From NCBI RefSeq assembly GCF_002210095.1, contig NZ_AQQR01000001.1, positions 682,001 to 746,000 of the forward strand: a stretch of 64,000 bases of DNA. Reading direction: 5' to 3'. The position numbers and the translations under genes are program-made. The notes beneath the pieces are model-generated. The model was not told the origin of the DNA, did no database searches, and saw nothing but the letters and a program-made list of their open reading frames with translations. The DNA comes from Marinibacterium profundimaris (GTDB lineage Bacteria; Pseudomonadota; Alphaproteobacteria; Rhodobacterales; Rhodobacteraceae). Shown piece by piece: positions 44,412-52,504 of the stretch (within the stretch, counting starts at the first letter, position 1; each line of letters opens with the position of its first letter).

Positions 44412-44957
44412 TCACTTCGTGCCGGACGTTGCGCGTGTCAGGCAATGCATCAGAAGCTTCTTGGCATGGTGGATCCGCGTCTTGATCGTGCCCACCGGCA
44501 CGCCTTCGACCTCGGCCGCCTCCGGGTATGACATATCGTCAAAAAATGTCAGTCTGATCGCGCTCAGCTGCACCTTGGGCAGCTTGTCCAGGCAATGGCG
44601 CACCCGGGCCGCGTCGCTGGCGGCCTCCAGCACCGCCTGGGCCGAGGGGCCGTCATCGGCCACCGTGTCGTCCGGACTGTCGCGCAGGGTGACCCGCGCG
44701 GATTTCCGCACCCTGTCCACCGCCTTGTTCCGCGCGATCCCGTACAGCCATGTCTTGGCCGAGGACTGCCCCCGGAACCGCTCCGCCGCCTTCCAGACCT
44801 CCAGGAACGCCTCCTGCATGACATCGGCGGCCTCGAAGGCATCGCCAAGCCGGCCCCGGATGAAGTGGAACAGCCCGGCCTGATGCCGCTCGTAGAACGC
44901 CTTCATGGCGGTGCGGTCCCCCTGCCCGATGCGTCTTATCAATTCCACGTCCTGCAC
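44412..44957 (-). CDS. ECF-type RNA polymerase sigma factor
   Basis: A 181-residue sigma-70 family protein starting at GTG 44957 behind GGGAGGA. Region 2 lies at about 20-85 (DVMQEAFLEVWKAAERFRGQ for -10 recognition). Region 4 lies at about 130-175 (MSYPEAAEVEGVPVGTIKTRIHHAKKLL for -35 recognition). It points toward the anti-sigma-like gene, so the pair is convergent instead of co-operonic. Target genes could include the protease, the anti-sigma gene or the RTX gene on its other side. Confidence 0.92.
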   Translation of the reverse strand: MQDVELIRRIGQGDRTAMKAFYERHQAGLFHFIRGRLGDAFEAADVMQEAFLEVWKAAERFRGQSSAKTWLYGIARNKAVDRVRKSARVTLRDSPDDTVADDGPSAQAVLEAASDAARVRHCLDKLPKVQLSAIRLTFFDDMSYPEAAEVEGVPVGTIKTRIHHAKKLLMHCLTRATSGTK

Positions 44958-45030
44958 CGGGTCCTCCCGTTATTGGTGCGGCCACCGTTGCGCCCTGCAT
45001 AGGCCGGAACCTGGCCGCGCGACAAGAACG

Positions 45031-45057
45031 TCCCCGTCGGACGGATGCCGACGGGGA
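45031..45057 (-). terminator. Terminator of the RTX gene
   Basis: TCCCCGTCGG pairs perfectly with CCGACGGGGA (10 bp) around a 7-nt loop. It is about 60 bp after the RTX stop on the minus strand and separates it from the sigma factor promoter. The downstream side reads CGTTCTTGT. Confidence 0.7.
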
Positions 45058-45117
45058 TCGTTCGGCCCCGGGTGCCGTGGATTGTCCCGGGACCGCCCGA
45101 CCGTTGTGCATGTCCGG

Positions 45118-46785
45118 TCAGAGCAGGAAGTCTCCTGCCCCGAAATCGGCCAGCGTCTGGTCCGCGAAGGTCAGGGTCTCGTCGCCGATGGTCAGGACCA
45201 CGTCCGCGCCCACCTGCGCCAGGCTCTGGCCCAGGTCGACGCCCTGGGCCAGCCCGCCGCCAAGCTTGACCTTGTCGGTGCCATGTTCGAAGTCCGCGAT
45301 CAGGTCGTCGCCGCCGTTGAAGACGAAGACATCCGCGCCGGCGCCGCCGATCAGCACGTCGTCGTCGCTGCCGCCGTTCAGGCGATCGTCGCCGTCGCCA
45401 CCGATCAGCGTGTCGTTCCCGTCGCCGCCGTCAAGCTTCAGCTTGATCAGCCCGACCAGGCCGGTGCCGCCGCGGATGAAGTCGTTGCCGCCGCCGCCGT
45501 TGACCTCCAGCACCTCGGTCGACCCGATATCCAGCGTGAACTCGCCGAAGTTGGTCCGGGCGAAATCGACCCGGCCGTCCTCGCCCGCGCGGATGCGGAA
45601 CGCGTCGCCGGAACTGTCGGACCCGTTGACCTCGGCGGTGTCGTAACCGGCGCCGCCGTCCATGATGTCCGACCCGTCGCCGTTGTTCCAGATCATCCGG
45701 TCGTTGCCGCCGTTGCCCCGCATGACGTCGTTGCCACGGTCACCCACCAGCACGTCGTCACCGGCGCCGCCGCTCAGCGTGTCATCGTCGTCGCCGCCGC
45801 GGATGTAATCGTCGCCGTCGCCGCCGCTGATCCTGTCTTCACCGGCCCCGCCGTCGAGCTTCAGCTTGATCAGGCCGGCAAGACCGGTCTTGCCCTGGAT
45901 CACGTCATCACCGCCGCCGCCGTTGACCTCCAGCACCTCGGTCGAACCGATGTCGAGAGAGAAGTTGCCGAAATTGGTCCGGGCGAAATCGACCCGGCCA
46001 GTGTCGCCGGCGCGGATCCGGAAGGTGTCGCCCAGGCTGTCGGACCCGTTGACCTCGGCGGTGTCGTGACCGGCGCCGCCCTCCATCAGGTCCGATCCGT
46101 CGCCGTTGTTCCAGATCATCCGGTCGTTGCCGCCATTGCCCTTCATGACGTCGTTGCCCCGATCACCGATCAGCACATCGTCCCCGGCAGCGCCCTTCAG
46201 AATGTCGTTGTCGTCCCCGCCACGGATGTAATCGTCGCCGTCGCCGCCGCTGATCGCATCTTCGCCGGCCCCGCCGTCGAGCTTCAGCTTGATCAGATCC
46301 GCAAGACCGGCCTTGCCTTTGATCACGTCATCGCCACCGCCGCCGTTGACCTCCAGCACTTCGGTCGAACCAATGTCGAGGGCGAAGTTGCCGAAGTTGA
46401 CGCGGGCCAATTCGACCCGGCGATTGCTCTCGGCGCCGATGCGGAACACGTCGCCAAAGCTGTCCGACCCGTTGACCTCGGCGGTGTCGTAATCGGCGCC
46501 GCCTTCCATCAGGTCCGAGCCGTCGCCGTTGTTCCAGATCATCCGGTCGTTGCCGGCACCGCCGTCCATCTCGTCCGAACCGCGATCGCCGATCAGGGTG
46601 TCGTCGCCTTCTTCGCCAAAGAGCTGATCATCGCCGTCGCCGCCGTTGACCTTGTCGTCGCCGTCCCCGGCGCGCACCACGTCATCGCCTTCCAGCGCGT
46701 CGATGATATCGGCATCGTCGGTGCCGTGGACCATGTCGTTGAGGCTGCCTTCGCCGCCCGGAACTGTAACGTTCTCAATCGCCAT
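45118..46785 (-). CDS. RTX-type calcium-binding repeat protein
   Basis: A 555-residue acidic protein built of GGxGxDxUx nonapeptides (GDGDDKVNGG, GDDTLIGDRGSD, GGDGDDYIRGG). It has no enzymatic domain. From about residue 60 the same 141-residue unit is repeated three times. Each unit has an RTX patch, RMIWNNGDGSD, an EVNGSDS strand, FGNF/FGEF and LDIGSTEVLEVNGGGG. The last 60 residues (FNGGDDLIADFEHGTDKVKL onward) match the hydrophobic end typical of type I secretion substrates. No secretion genes are nearby. The ribosome site is AGGAG, 9 bp before ATG. Confidence 0.9.
   Translation of the reverse strand: MAIENVTVPGGEGSLNDMVHGTDDADIIDALEGDDVVRAGDGDDKVNGGDGDDQLFGEEGDDTLIGDRGSDEMDGGAGNDRMIWNNGDGSDLMEGGADYDTAEVNGSDSFGDVFRIGAESNRRVELARVNFGNFALDIGSTEVLEVNGGGGDDVIKGKAGLADLIKLKLDGGAGEDAISGGDGDDYIRGGDDNDILKGAAGDDVLIGDRGNDVMKGNGGNDRMIWNNGDGSDLMEGGAGHDTAEVNGSDSLGDTFRIRAGDTGRVDFARTNFGNFSLDIGSTEVLEVNGGGGDDVIQGKTGLAGLIKLKLDGGAGEDRISGGDGDDYIRGGDDDDTLSGGAGDDVLVGDRGNDVMRGNGGNDRMIWNNGDGSDIMDGGAGYDTAEVNGSDSSGDAFRIRAGEDGRVDFARTNFGEFTLDIGSTEVLEVNGGGGNDFIRGGTGLVGLIKLKLDGGDGNDTLIGGDGDDRLNGGSDDDVLIGGAGADVFVFNGGDDLIADFEHGTDKVKLGGGLAQGVDLGQSLAQVGADVVLTIGDETLTFADQTLADFGAGDFLL
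45331..46599 (-). repeat. Three tandem 423-bp repeats inside the RTX gene
   Basis: The GATCATCCGGTCGTTGCC landmark occurs at 45691, 46114 and 46537, exactly 423 bp apart. 423 bp is 141 codons, so the repeats keep frame. Copies are near-identical over most of their length, consistent with recent duplication or gene conversion. Boundaries are approximate. Confidence 0.85.
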
Positions 46786-46934
46786 AAGAAATACTCCTGA
46801 GGTTCAAGAGCAATGCTCTCGCATCGCCATGTCTCTCAGTCGCGGCGCGGTTCAGGACGGTTCAAAGCTTTTTACGATTTTTCTTAAAATCTTTGAGAGT
46901 CAGATAAATAGCCACGGCCAGCAAAGCCGCCGCC
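46786..46934. promoter_or_regulatory. Promoter region of the RTX gene
   Basis: About 150 bp. The AT-rich stretch 46860-46910 includes a GATTTT-TCTT-AAAATC hairpin (46876-46891). It stands out from the GC-rich surroundings and is the likely promoter. The transporter gene upstream may also terminate here, but no GC-rich stem is visible. Confidence 0.4.
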
Positions 46935-47570
46935 TCAGGCCGCCCGCGCCCGGCGGCGGGTGACCAGCCGCACGGCGGCGCGCATCAGGGCAAAGCCTGC
47001 CTGGAAGACGATCCCGAAGGCCAGCACGCCGATGCCGAAGACCACCAGCTTGTCGCTCAGGGCCTCCCAGCGCTCGGCCTCGCGCAGGACAACCGCGACA
47101 CCCTCGTTCACGCCGATGGCGGCCCCGGTCGAAGACGACATCACCAGGACGAAGAAGGCGCGCAGCAGGTTCGGCCCGAACAAAAGCGCCGCCTCGGACG
47201 AGCCGCGGCGCAGGGAGGTCAGCGCCTCGGCCCCGTTGTCGGCCACGTAGGCGGCGGCATAGGGCACCAGCGACAGCGCCACGATGGTCGCGGCCGAGGG
47301 CGTGACGACGCGGCCCGCGAAGAGGAATTCGTAGGGAATGATGTTCAGCAGAAAGAACATCACGACGAAGGTCGGTGCCGCCCGCATCAGCCCCATCAGC
47401 GGCGCCACCATCCGCCGCCACCCGCGCCCGCCCGCCAGCGCCACGGCCAGCGGCAGGCCCAGCAGCAGGCCGAAGAGCAGAGACAGCCCGGCGATGCGGA
47501 AGTTCACCACCATCGCGCGGGCCAGGTCAGGCGGATAGTCGGATTGCATCAGCTCGAGGAAGGTGCTCAT
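46935..47570 (-). CDS. Amino-acid-type ABC transporter permease
   Basis: A 211-residue HisM/GltK-like permease. The ATG at 47570 overlaps the fusion gene stop by 4 bp; a longer frame upstream is inside that gene. It has four or five membrane helices and the EAA-type block YAAAYVADNGAEALTSLRRGSSEAALLFG. It would pair with the permease half of the fusion protein. No ATPase gene is found in the operon. Confidence 0.87.
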   Translation of the reverse strand: MSTFLELMQSDYPPDLARAMVVNFRIAGLSLLFGLLLGLPLAVALAGGRGWRRMVAPLMGLMRAAPTFVVMFFLLNIIPYEFLFAGRVVTPSAATIVALSLVPYAAAYVADNGAEALTSLRRGSSEAALLFGPNLLRAFFVLVMSSSTGAAIGVNEGVAVVLREAERWEALSDKLVVFGIGVLAFGIVFQAGFALMRAAVRLVTRRRARAA

Positions 47571-49279
47571 GCCGCCGCCTCCGCCCGGTCGATGCGCGCC
47601 TTCACGCGGTTGCACAGGTAAACCACCAGCGTGACGACGCCCAGGTAGAACAGCAGCACGATCGTGTAGGTCGTCACCCGCCCCGACGCGAAAGAGGTGA
47701 TGTCGGTCAGCGCGGCCAGCAGCTCGGGCGCGCCGGTGAAACTGGCGATGGGTGTGCCCTTGGCGGCGTTGACCAGAAACGACATCAGCTGGCTGATCGA
47801 CCGCCCCGCCGCCGCCCAGAACAGCGGCCAGGTCAGCGCGGGGCCAAGGCCCCTCTCGCGGCGCAGGCTGTCGGCGGCCTCTCCGATGGCCTGGCCGGCG
47901 TTGCACCCGTTCATCAGCCCCAGCGCCACGATGGCGGCCCCCAGCGCCACGGCCGAGGAATAGGCGAACATCGCATGCGCCACCGCCGTCACCACCACCA
48001 GCGTCAGCAGGACGGGCGAGGATTGCAGCACCACGACCACGGCCCAGGCCGCCGCCCGCGCCAGCCGGAAGGGCGAGGCCGAGATCAGCCCGACAAACAG
48101 CGCGAAGACCAGCGTCGCGGCCAGCGCGCCGGTCACCAGGACGATCGAATTGATCATCCCGTCCAGGAACAGGCCCCAGGCCGGCTGCGTCATCAGCATC
48201 GGCAGCGAGGGCGTAAAGCCCAGCGTCTCCTCGCTCCAGGCAAGCGCGGCTTCGACCTGGGGCAGGAAATCGGTCGGCGGCGGCACCGTGTTCAGCGCCG
48301 GGATCAGGCAGGCCGAGGCATCCGGTCCGCTGCATTCGGCGCTCGACCACAGGGCCTGCTGTTCTTCCAGGAACTCGGTGAAGATCCCGTTTTCGCGCGC
48401 GATCTCAAGAAACAGCCCCTCGCGGTGCATGATCCGGCTGACCAGCTCCAGCGCCTGCGCCAGCCGATCGGTCCCGTCCAGCCCCACGGCCATGCCCCAG
48501 GGCACCGGGTCGAAGCCGAACTTGCGTTCGAACTTGTCGCCGAACTCGGGATCCGACAGGTAGAAGGCGAAGAAACTGTCGTCATGCGAGGCCAGCCGGC
48601 AGGTGCCGTCGCGCAGCGCCTCGGGCAGGCGGCTGGCGCTGTCCCACAGCATCACCCGCACGTCCCTGGACACGATATGCGCGTTGGCGTAATTGCCGAT
48701 GGTCGTGCAGTTGGTGCGGTTGAACAGGTCCTCCCACCCGGCGATCTTCAGGTCCTTCGGCCCGACGATGATCGTCTCGGACCGGTAGTAATGCGGCCGG
48801 ATGAATCGCGCCTCGGCGTCGCGGCGGGTGTTGTGGCCCATGGTCGCGATGACCACGTCGGCGCCGCCTTCGGCCAGGGTGGAAATCCGCGTCGCGGGGC
48901 GCACCGGCACGAATTCCCGCGCCACGCCCAGCCCGTCGGCGATTACCCGGGCGACGCCGATGTCATAGCCCTCGCGCCGCCGGTCCACGTTGGTGGCGAA
49001 CAAAGGGTAGTTCTCGCGCACGCCGATCCGAAGCTTGCCGGTGCAGAGCACGCGGGTCAGCGCATCGGCCGTCTCGTCGCAGGGATCGGTGCGGGCCTCG
49101 TTCAGCAGGGCGACCAGCGCCGCCTCCGGGGTCCAGTCCGCCGGGGCGCTGCCCTGCGCGGGATCCTCGGGCGCCACCTGGGCCAGGGCCCGGCCGCCGC
49201 CGACAGGGGCCAGCGCAGCCGCCACCAGCAGAACCAGCGGCAGCAGGGCCAGGTGGATCAACCGGCGCGCCAGGCTCAC
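47567..49279 (-). CDS. Fused amino-acid-type solute-binding protein and ABC permease
   Basis: A 570-residue protein. Residues 1-33 form a signal peptide (cleavage near ALA/QV). About 70-320 is an SBP family 3 domain (LCTGKLRIGVRENYPLFATN, GYDIGVARVIADGLG, VVIATMGHNTRR, TIGNYANAH). About 355-565 is a membrane permease with the family block AIVALGLMNGCNAGQAIGEAADSL. Such fusions resemble GlnP-type transporters. It overlaps the methyltransferase gene by 4 bp. The paired permease follows, but no ATPase gene is in the operon. Confidence 0.86.
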   Translation of the reverse strand: MSLARRLIHLALLPLVLLVAAALAPVGGGRALAQVAPEDPAQGSAPADWTPEAALVALLNEARTDPCDETADALTRVLCTGKLRIGVRENYPLFATNVDRRREGYDIGVARVIADGLGVAREFVPVRPATRISTLAEGGADVVIATMGHNTRRDAEARFIRPHYYRSETIIVGPKDLKIAGWEDLFNRTNCTTIGNYANAHIVSRDVRVMLWDSASRLPEALRDGTCRLASHDDSFFAFYLSDPEFGDKFERKFGFDPVPWGMAVGLDGTDRLAQALELVSRIMHREGLFLEIARENGIFTEFLEEQQALWSSAECSGPDASACLIPALNTVPPPTDFLPQVEAALAWSEETLGFTPSLPMLMTQPAWGLFLDGMINSIVLVTGALAATLVFALFVGLISASPFRLARAAAWAVVVVLQSSPVLLTLVVVTAVAHAMFAYSSAVALGAAIVALGLMNGCNAGQAIGEAADSLRRERGLGPALTWPLFWAAAGRSISQLMSFLVNAAKGTPIASFTGAPELLAALTDITSFASGRVTTYTIVLLFYLGVVTLVVYLCNRVKARIDRAEAAA

Positions 49280-49992
49280 GCGGCGGTCCCGGAGGCCAGG
49301 TGGCGCAGGTGCAGCACGGCAACCTCGGCAAAGACGTGATCGGCGAAACGGTGGATCGTCCGCCCGATCTCGCGCTCCAGCACCTCCGCGGTCATCCAGG
49401 CCAGCTTGCGCGGCTCCAGCGGCACGAGGATCGTGTCGACCACCCGCGCCTCCAGCCCCTGCGCGGCGGCGCGCTCGCGGGTGGCGTCCAGCCCGATGAA
49501 GGCATTATGCGCGATCAGCGCCCAGCCCCCGGGCACCAGATGCGCGCCGATCCCGTCGATCACCGGGTCCAGAAGCCGCCGGCCGTCGTCCCCGCCCGAA
49601 CTCCAGGTCGCCAGGCGCTCTTCGATCGGCACGTGGTCCATCGGGAAATGCGGCAGGTTGGCAAGGATCACGTCAAAGGTCCGGCCCGCCACCGGCTCGA
49701 ACAGGCTGCCCTGCAGCACCTCCTTGTGCGCCCCGGCGAAGCGCGCGGCGCCGGGGCCGGTCAGCAGCCGCCGGGCCTCGTTCACCGCGGCCGGTTCGAT
49801 ATCGACGCCGCACAGCGATGTGGCCCCCATCTCGCCCGCGCCGGCCAGCAGGATGCCGCAGCCGCAGCCGATGTCGAGCACGCTGGCATCCTTCAGGAAG
49901 ACCCGCCGCTCCAGCAGCTGACGCAGCACGGCGGCAGTATAGGCGCTTGGCCTGAAGGCGGCGGCCACGGGCAGGCCGTCATGGTTTGTCAT
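49276..49992 (-). CDS. Class I SAM-dependent methyltransferase
   Basis: A 238-residue Rossmann-fold protein. The ATG at 49992 has GGAGAT upstream and overlaps the cyclase gene by 14 bp. SAM-binding motif I is VLDIGCGCGILLAG, motif II CGVDIEPAAVNEA, and the catalytic-loop motif is NLPHFP, a variant of the NPPY/DPPY loop of HemK- and RsmC-like enzymes. It could methylate a protein, an RNA base or a small molecule. Its coupling to a cyclase and a transporter is unexplained. Confidence 0.83.
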   Translation of the reverse strand: MTNHDGLPVAAAFRPSAYTAAVLRQLLERRVFLKDASVLDIGCGCGILLAGAGEMGATSLCGVDIEPAAVNEARRLLTGPGAARFAGAHKEVLQGSLFEPVAGRTFDVILANLPHFPMDHVPIEERLATWSSGGDDGRRLLDPVIDGIGAHLVPGGWALIAHNAFIGLDATRERAAAQGLEARVVDTILVPLEPRKLAWMTAEVLEREIGRTIHRFADHVFAEVAVLHLRHLASGTAA

Positions 49993-52222
49993 GGGAAATC
50001 TCCGCGATCTGCAGCGGCGCGCCCTGCCCCTCGGCCACCGACAGCCGCGCCGCGTGGAGCCCGGCCACCTGGTCCTGCGGATGCCGCTCCAGCACCTTGC
50101 GATAAAGCGCCAGCGCCTCGGCCCTGTCCCCCGCCACCAGCGCATCGAAGGCGGCGCGGGTGTCGCGGGCCAGGTCGACCATCTCGGGCGTGGGCTCCAG
50201 CTCGGGTCCGGCCTCGTAGGCGCCCAGCAGTTCATAGACCGTGATCCGCGCGCGCCGGCCCTTGACCGAGACCTCGTCGATCGGACGCACGCACAGCCGG
50301 TCGCCGGCCTCGCGGAAGGTGTCGTGGCTGATGGTGATCAGCGTGCCGTATTCCTTGTTCAGCGATTCCAGCCGCGCGGCGATGTTCACCCCGTCGCCCA
50401 GCACCGTGTAGCTCATCCGCTCGCGCGAGCCGACGTTGCCCACCAGCACCGCGTCGGAATGGATCCCCACCCGCAGCCGCATCTCCGGCGCCTCGGCGCT
50501 GCGCCATGTCGAATTGAGCCGGTCCAGTTCCTCCTGCACCCGCAGCGCCGCGACACAGGCATGCCAGGCGTGATCCTCCAGCGGCGCCGGCGCTCCCCAG
50601 AAGGCCATGACCCCGTCGCCCACGAACTTGTCGATCGTGCCGCGTTCGCGGTGAACCGACCGCGACACCAGCTCCAGCATGGTCGAAATCCGCTCCAGCA
50701 GCTCGCGCGAGGCGATACGTTCGGCCAGGGCCGAGAAGCCCTCCATGTCGGAAAAGAAGATCGTCAGGAACTTGCTCTGCCCGCCGATGTCCAGCTTGTG
50801 CTCGGACGACAGCAGCTCGCGCACCAGCCCCACGGGAACGAACCGGGCAAACGCCTGCACGGCGATGTCCAGCGTCTCGATCGCGCGGCTCAGCACGGCG
50901 ATCTCGCGGACCGAAGATTGCACGGGGGGCAGATCGTCGGCCGGCTCCAGCGCGCGGATGCGTTCGACCTTGGCCGACAAGAGCCGCAGCGGCTGCGCCA
51001 TCCGGCTGGCGATGATGTAGATCACCAGCAGCTGCACGGCCACGGCGACCAGGCCGAAGATCACCATGTGGCGGTTGTTCTCGGTCAGCTCGGCGGTGAA
51101 ATCCGACAGCGGCGTCAGCACCATCAGCCGCCAGGGCTTGCCCGCGTCGCCGGCAAAGCTTGACAGGCTGACCAGGTAATCCTGCCCCTCGAAGCTGAAG
51201 GGATAGACATCTTCCGCCGCCTCGCCCGGCCGCAACAGGTAGGCCAGCGACACCAGGCGCTTGCCCAGATCGGTGATATGCGGCAGCCGCACATCGTCGT
51301 TCTCGCCGCCATAGGTGGTGGCCCGGTCCGAGGCGGCCAGCACGTTGCCCCGGTCGTCCAGCAGGTAGCTCAGGCTGTTGGGGCTGAGCGGGTTGCGCGC
51401 GAGGTAGTCCGAGAAGCTGTCAAGCGTGACGTCCACCGCGACCACCCCGTTCAGGGTCCCGTCGACCACGATGGGCTCGGCCACGGTAAAGCCCACCAGC
51501 CCGAAGGCATAGAAGACCTCGGCATCGGTGGTGATCATCCGGTCGGCCTGCACCGCCTGCCGATACCAGGGCCGCACGCGGGGATCGTATTCGGTCGGCG
51601 CGGCCAGCTCGCCCACGATCTCTTCCTGCGCGTTCAGAAAGAAATAGCGGTCCAGCAGCGGCGCCTCGGGGTCCAGCGGATCGGTCTCGATCACGCGAAA
51701 GGCGTTCACGGCGCCGTCGGGCGGGGGCTGGTCATGGATGGCGACGGTCGGATCCTGCAGCCGCCGGGCCTGCCGGAATGACCCGTCCTCGAGCCCGGCA
51801 TAGACGTTCAGCGCGGTGTCGCTGTGCAGCAGGACCCGCAGGAAATAGGGCAGCGACCGGCCATCGGTGAAGAACGACGGTTCCTGGCGGCCAAGTTCGG
51901 CGGCGGTGGCGATCTGGGCCTGAAGCTCGTCGAACTCGCTTTCGATATCCTCGATCGCCTCGGCCCGGAACCGTTCGACCAGCGCAAAGGCATGGTCGGT
52001 CACGACGCGGTCGGTGGATTGGTAGTTGATCACCATGATCGCCAGCAGAACCGGCACGGTCAGCAGCATCGCCACCAGCAGCACCGCCGGTTTCAGCGGC
52101 ACCGAGAAGCGGCGCGCGCCCGACTCGACACCCGGCCCGGCCCCGGCATCGCCGGCAAGCCGGTCGCCGCCGCGCGGCCCTTGGGCGCGATCGGGCCCGG
52201 TGGAATGGCTCTGGCGCTGCAT
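49979..52222 (-). CDS. Membrane adenylate cyclase with periplasmic Cache-type sensor
   Basis: A 747-residue class III cyclase starting at ATG 52222; longer frames add unconserved residues. Two membrane helices, 44-66 and about 385-405, flank a periplasmic sensor region containing the Cache-like WYRQAVQADRMITTDAEVFYA. A HAMP-like linker is followed by the catalytic domain: TIFFSDMEGFSALAERI (metal Asp), GTIDKFVGDGVMAFWG (Lys and second metal Asp) and SYTVLGDGVNIAARLE (adenine Asp). The sequence supports ATP rather than GTP. A C-terminal tail (about 680-747) is TPR-like. It heads a four-gene coupled operon. Confidence 0.9.
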   Translation of the reverse strand: MQRQSHSTGPDRAQGPRGGDRLAGDAGAGPGVESGARRFSVPLKPAVLLVAMLLTVPVLLAIMVINYQSTDRVVTDHAFALVERFRAEAIEDIESEFDELQAQIATAAELGRQEPSFFTDGRSLPYFLRVLLHSDTALNVYAGLEDGSFRQARRLQDPTVAIHDQPPPDGAVNAFRVIETDPLDPEAPLLDRYFFLNAQEEIVGELAAPTEYDPRVRPWYRQAVQADRMITTDAEVFYAFGLVGFTVAEPIVVDGTLNGVVAVDVTLDSFSDYLARNPLSPNSLSYLLDDRGNVLAASDRATTYGGENDDVRLPHITDLGKRLVSLAYLLRPGEAAEDVYPFSFEGQDYLVSLSSFAGDAGKPWRLMVLTPLSDFTAELTENNRHMVIFGLVAVAVQLLVIYIIASRMAQPLRLLSAKVERIRALEPADDLPPVQSSVREIAVLSRAIETLDIAVQAFARFVPVGLVRELLSSEHKLDIGGQSKFLTIFFSDMEGFSALAERIASRELLERISTMLELVSRSVHRERGTIDKFVGDGVMAFWGAPAPLEDHAWHACVAALRVQEELDRLNSTWRSAEAPEMRLRVGIHSDAVLVGNVGSRERMSYTVLGDGVNIAARLESLNKEYGTLITISHDTFREAGDRLCVRPIDEVSVKGRRARITVYELLGAYEAGPELEPTPEMVDLARDTRAAFDALVAGDRAEALALYRKVLERHPQDQVAGLHAARLSVAEGQGAPLQIAEISHDKP

Positions 52223-52395
52223 GATCGCGTTCCGGATACTGGACGGACCGGCCTGATGCCGGACCATGAACCTCTGGGGCGGGCAGCCGAAGACCGGATG
52301 GCCTGGCCGTTGCCGGGCCCGGCCGCACCCTGCCCGAAAACAGGCGCGTCGCGCCGGAGACGTCCTAGCAGGCAAGCGTGAACCTGCCTAGCCAT

Positions 52396-52411
52396 GCGCG
52401 AAATTTCGCGC
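52396..52411. promoter_or_regulatory. 16-bp perfect palindrome upstream of the cyclase gene
   Basis: GCGCGAAATTTCGCGC is self-complementary. It lies 174 bp before the cyclase ATG, in the 282-bp gap after the adenine deaminase gene. It could be an operator or part of the promoter. A half of it (ATGCGCGAAATT) recurs at 42217. Confidence 0.4.
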
Positions 52412-52504
52412 CCCGCCGGGTCCCCGCTGCAACGCTTCGCCCGGGACACGCACGGGGTCAAAGGCGTTTCGGCCGCCCCGGGCACAGGTCGTGGACGACC
52501 GGCG

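Noticed and set aside
45118-46785. CRISPR-like or tandem DNA repeat array
   Set aside because: The 423-bp repeats keep the reading frame of an RTX protein and have no short repeat-spacer structure.
46876-46891. Terminator for the amino-acid permease gene
   Set aside because: The stem is made only of A/T and one G-C pair and is too weak; it lies in the RTX promoter region.
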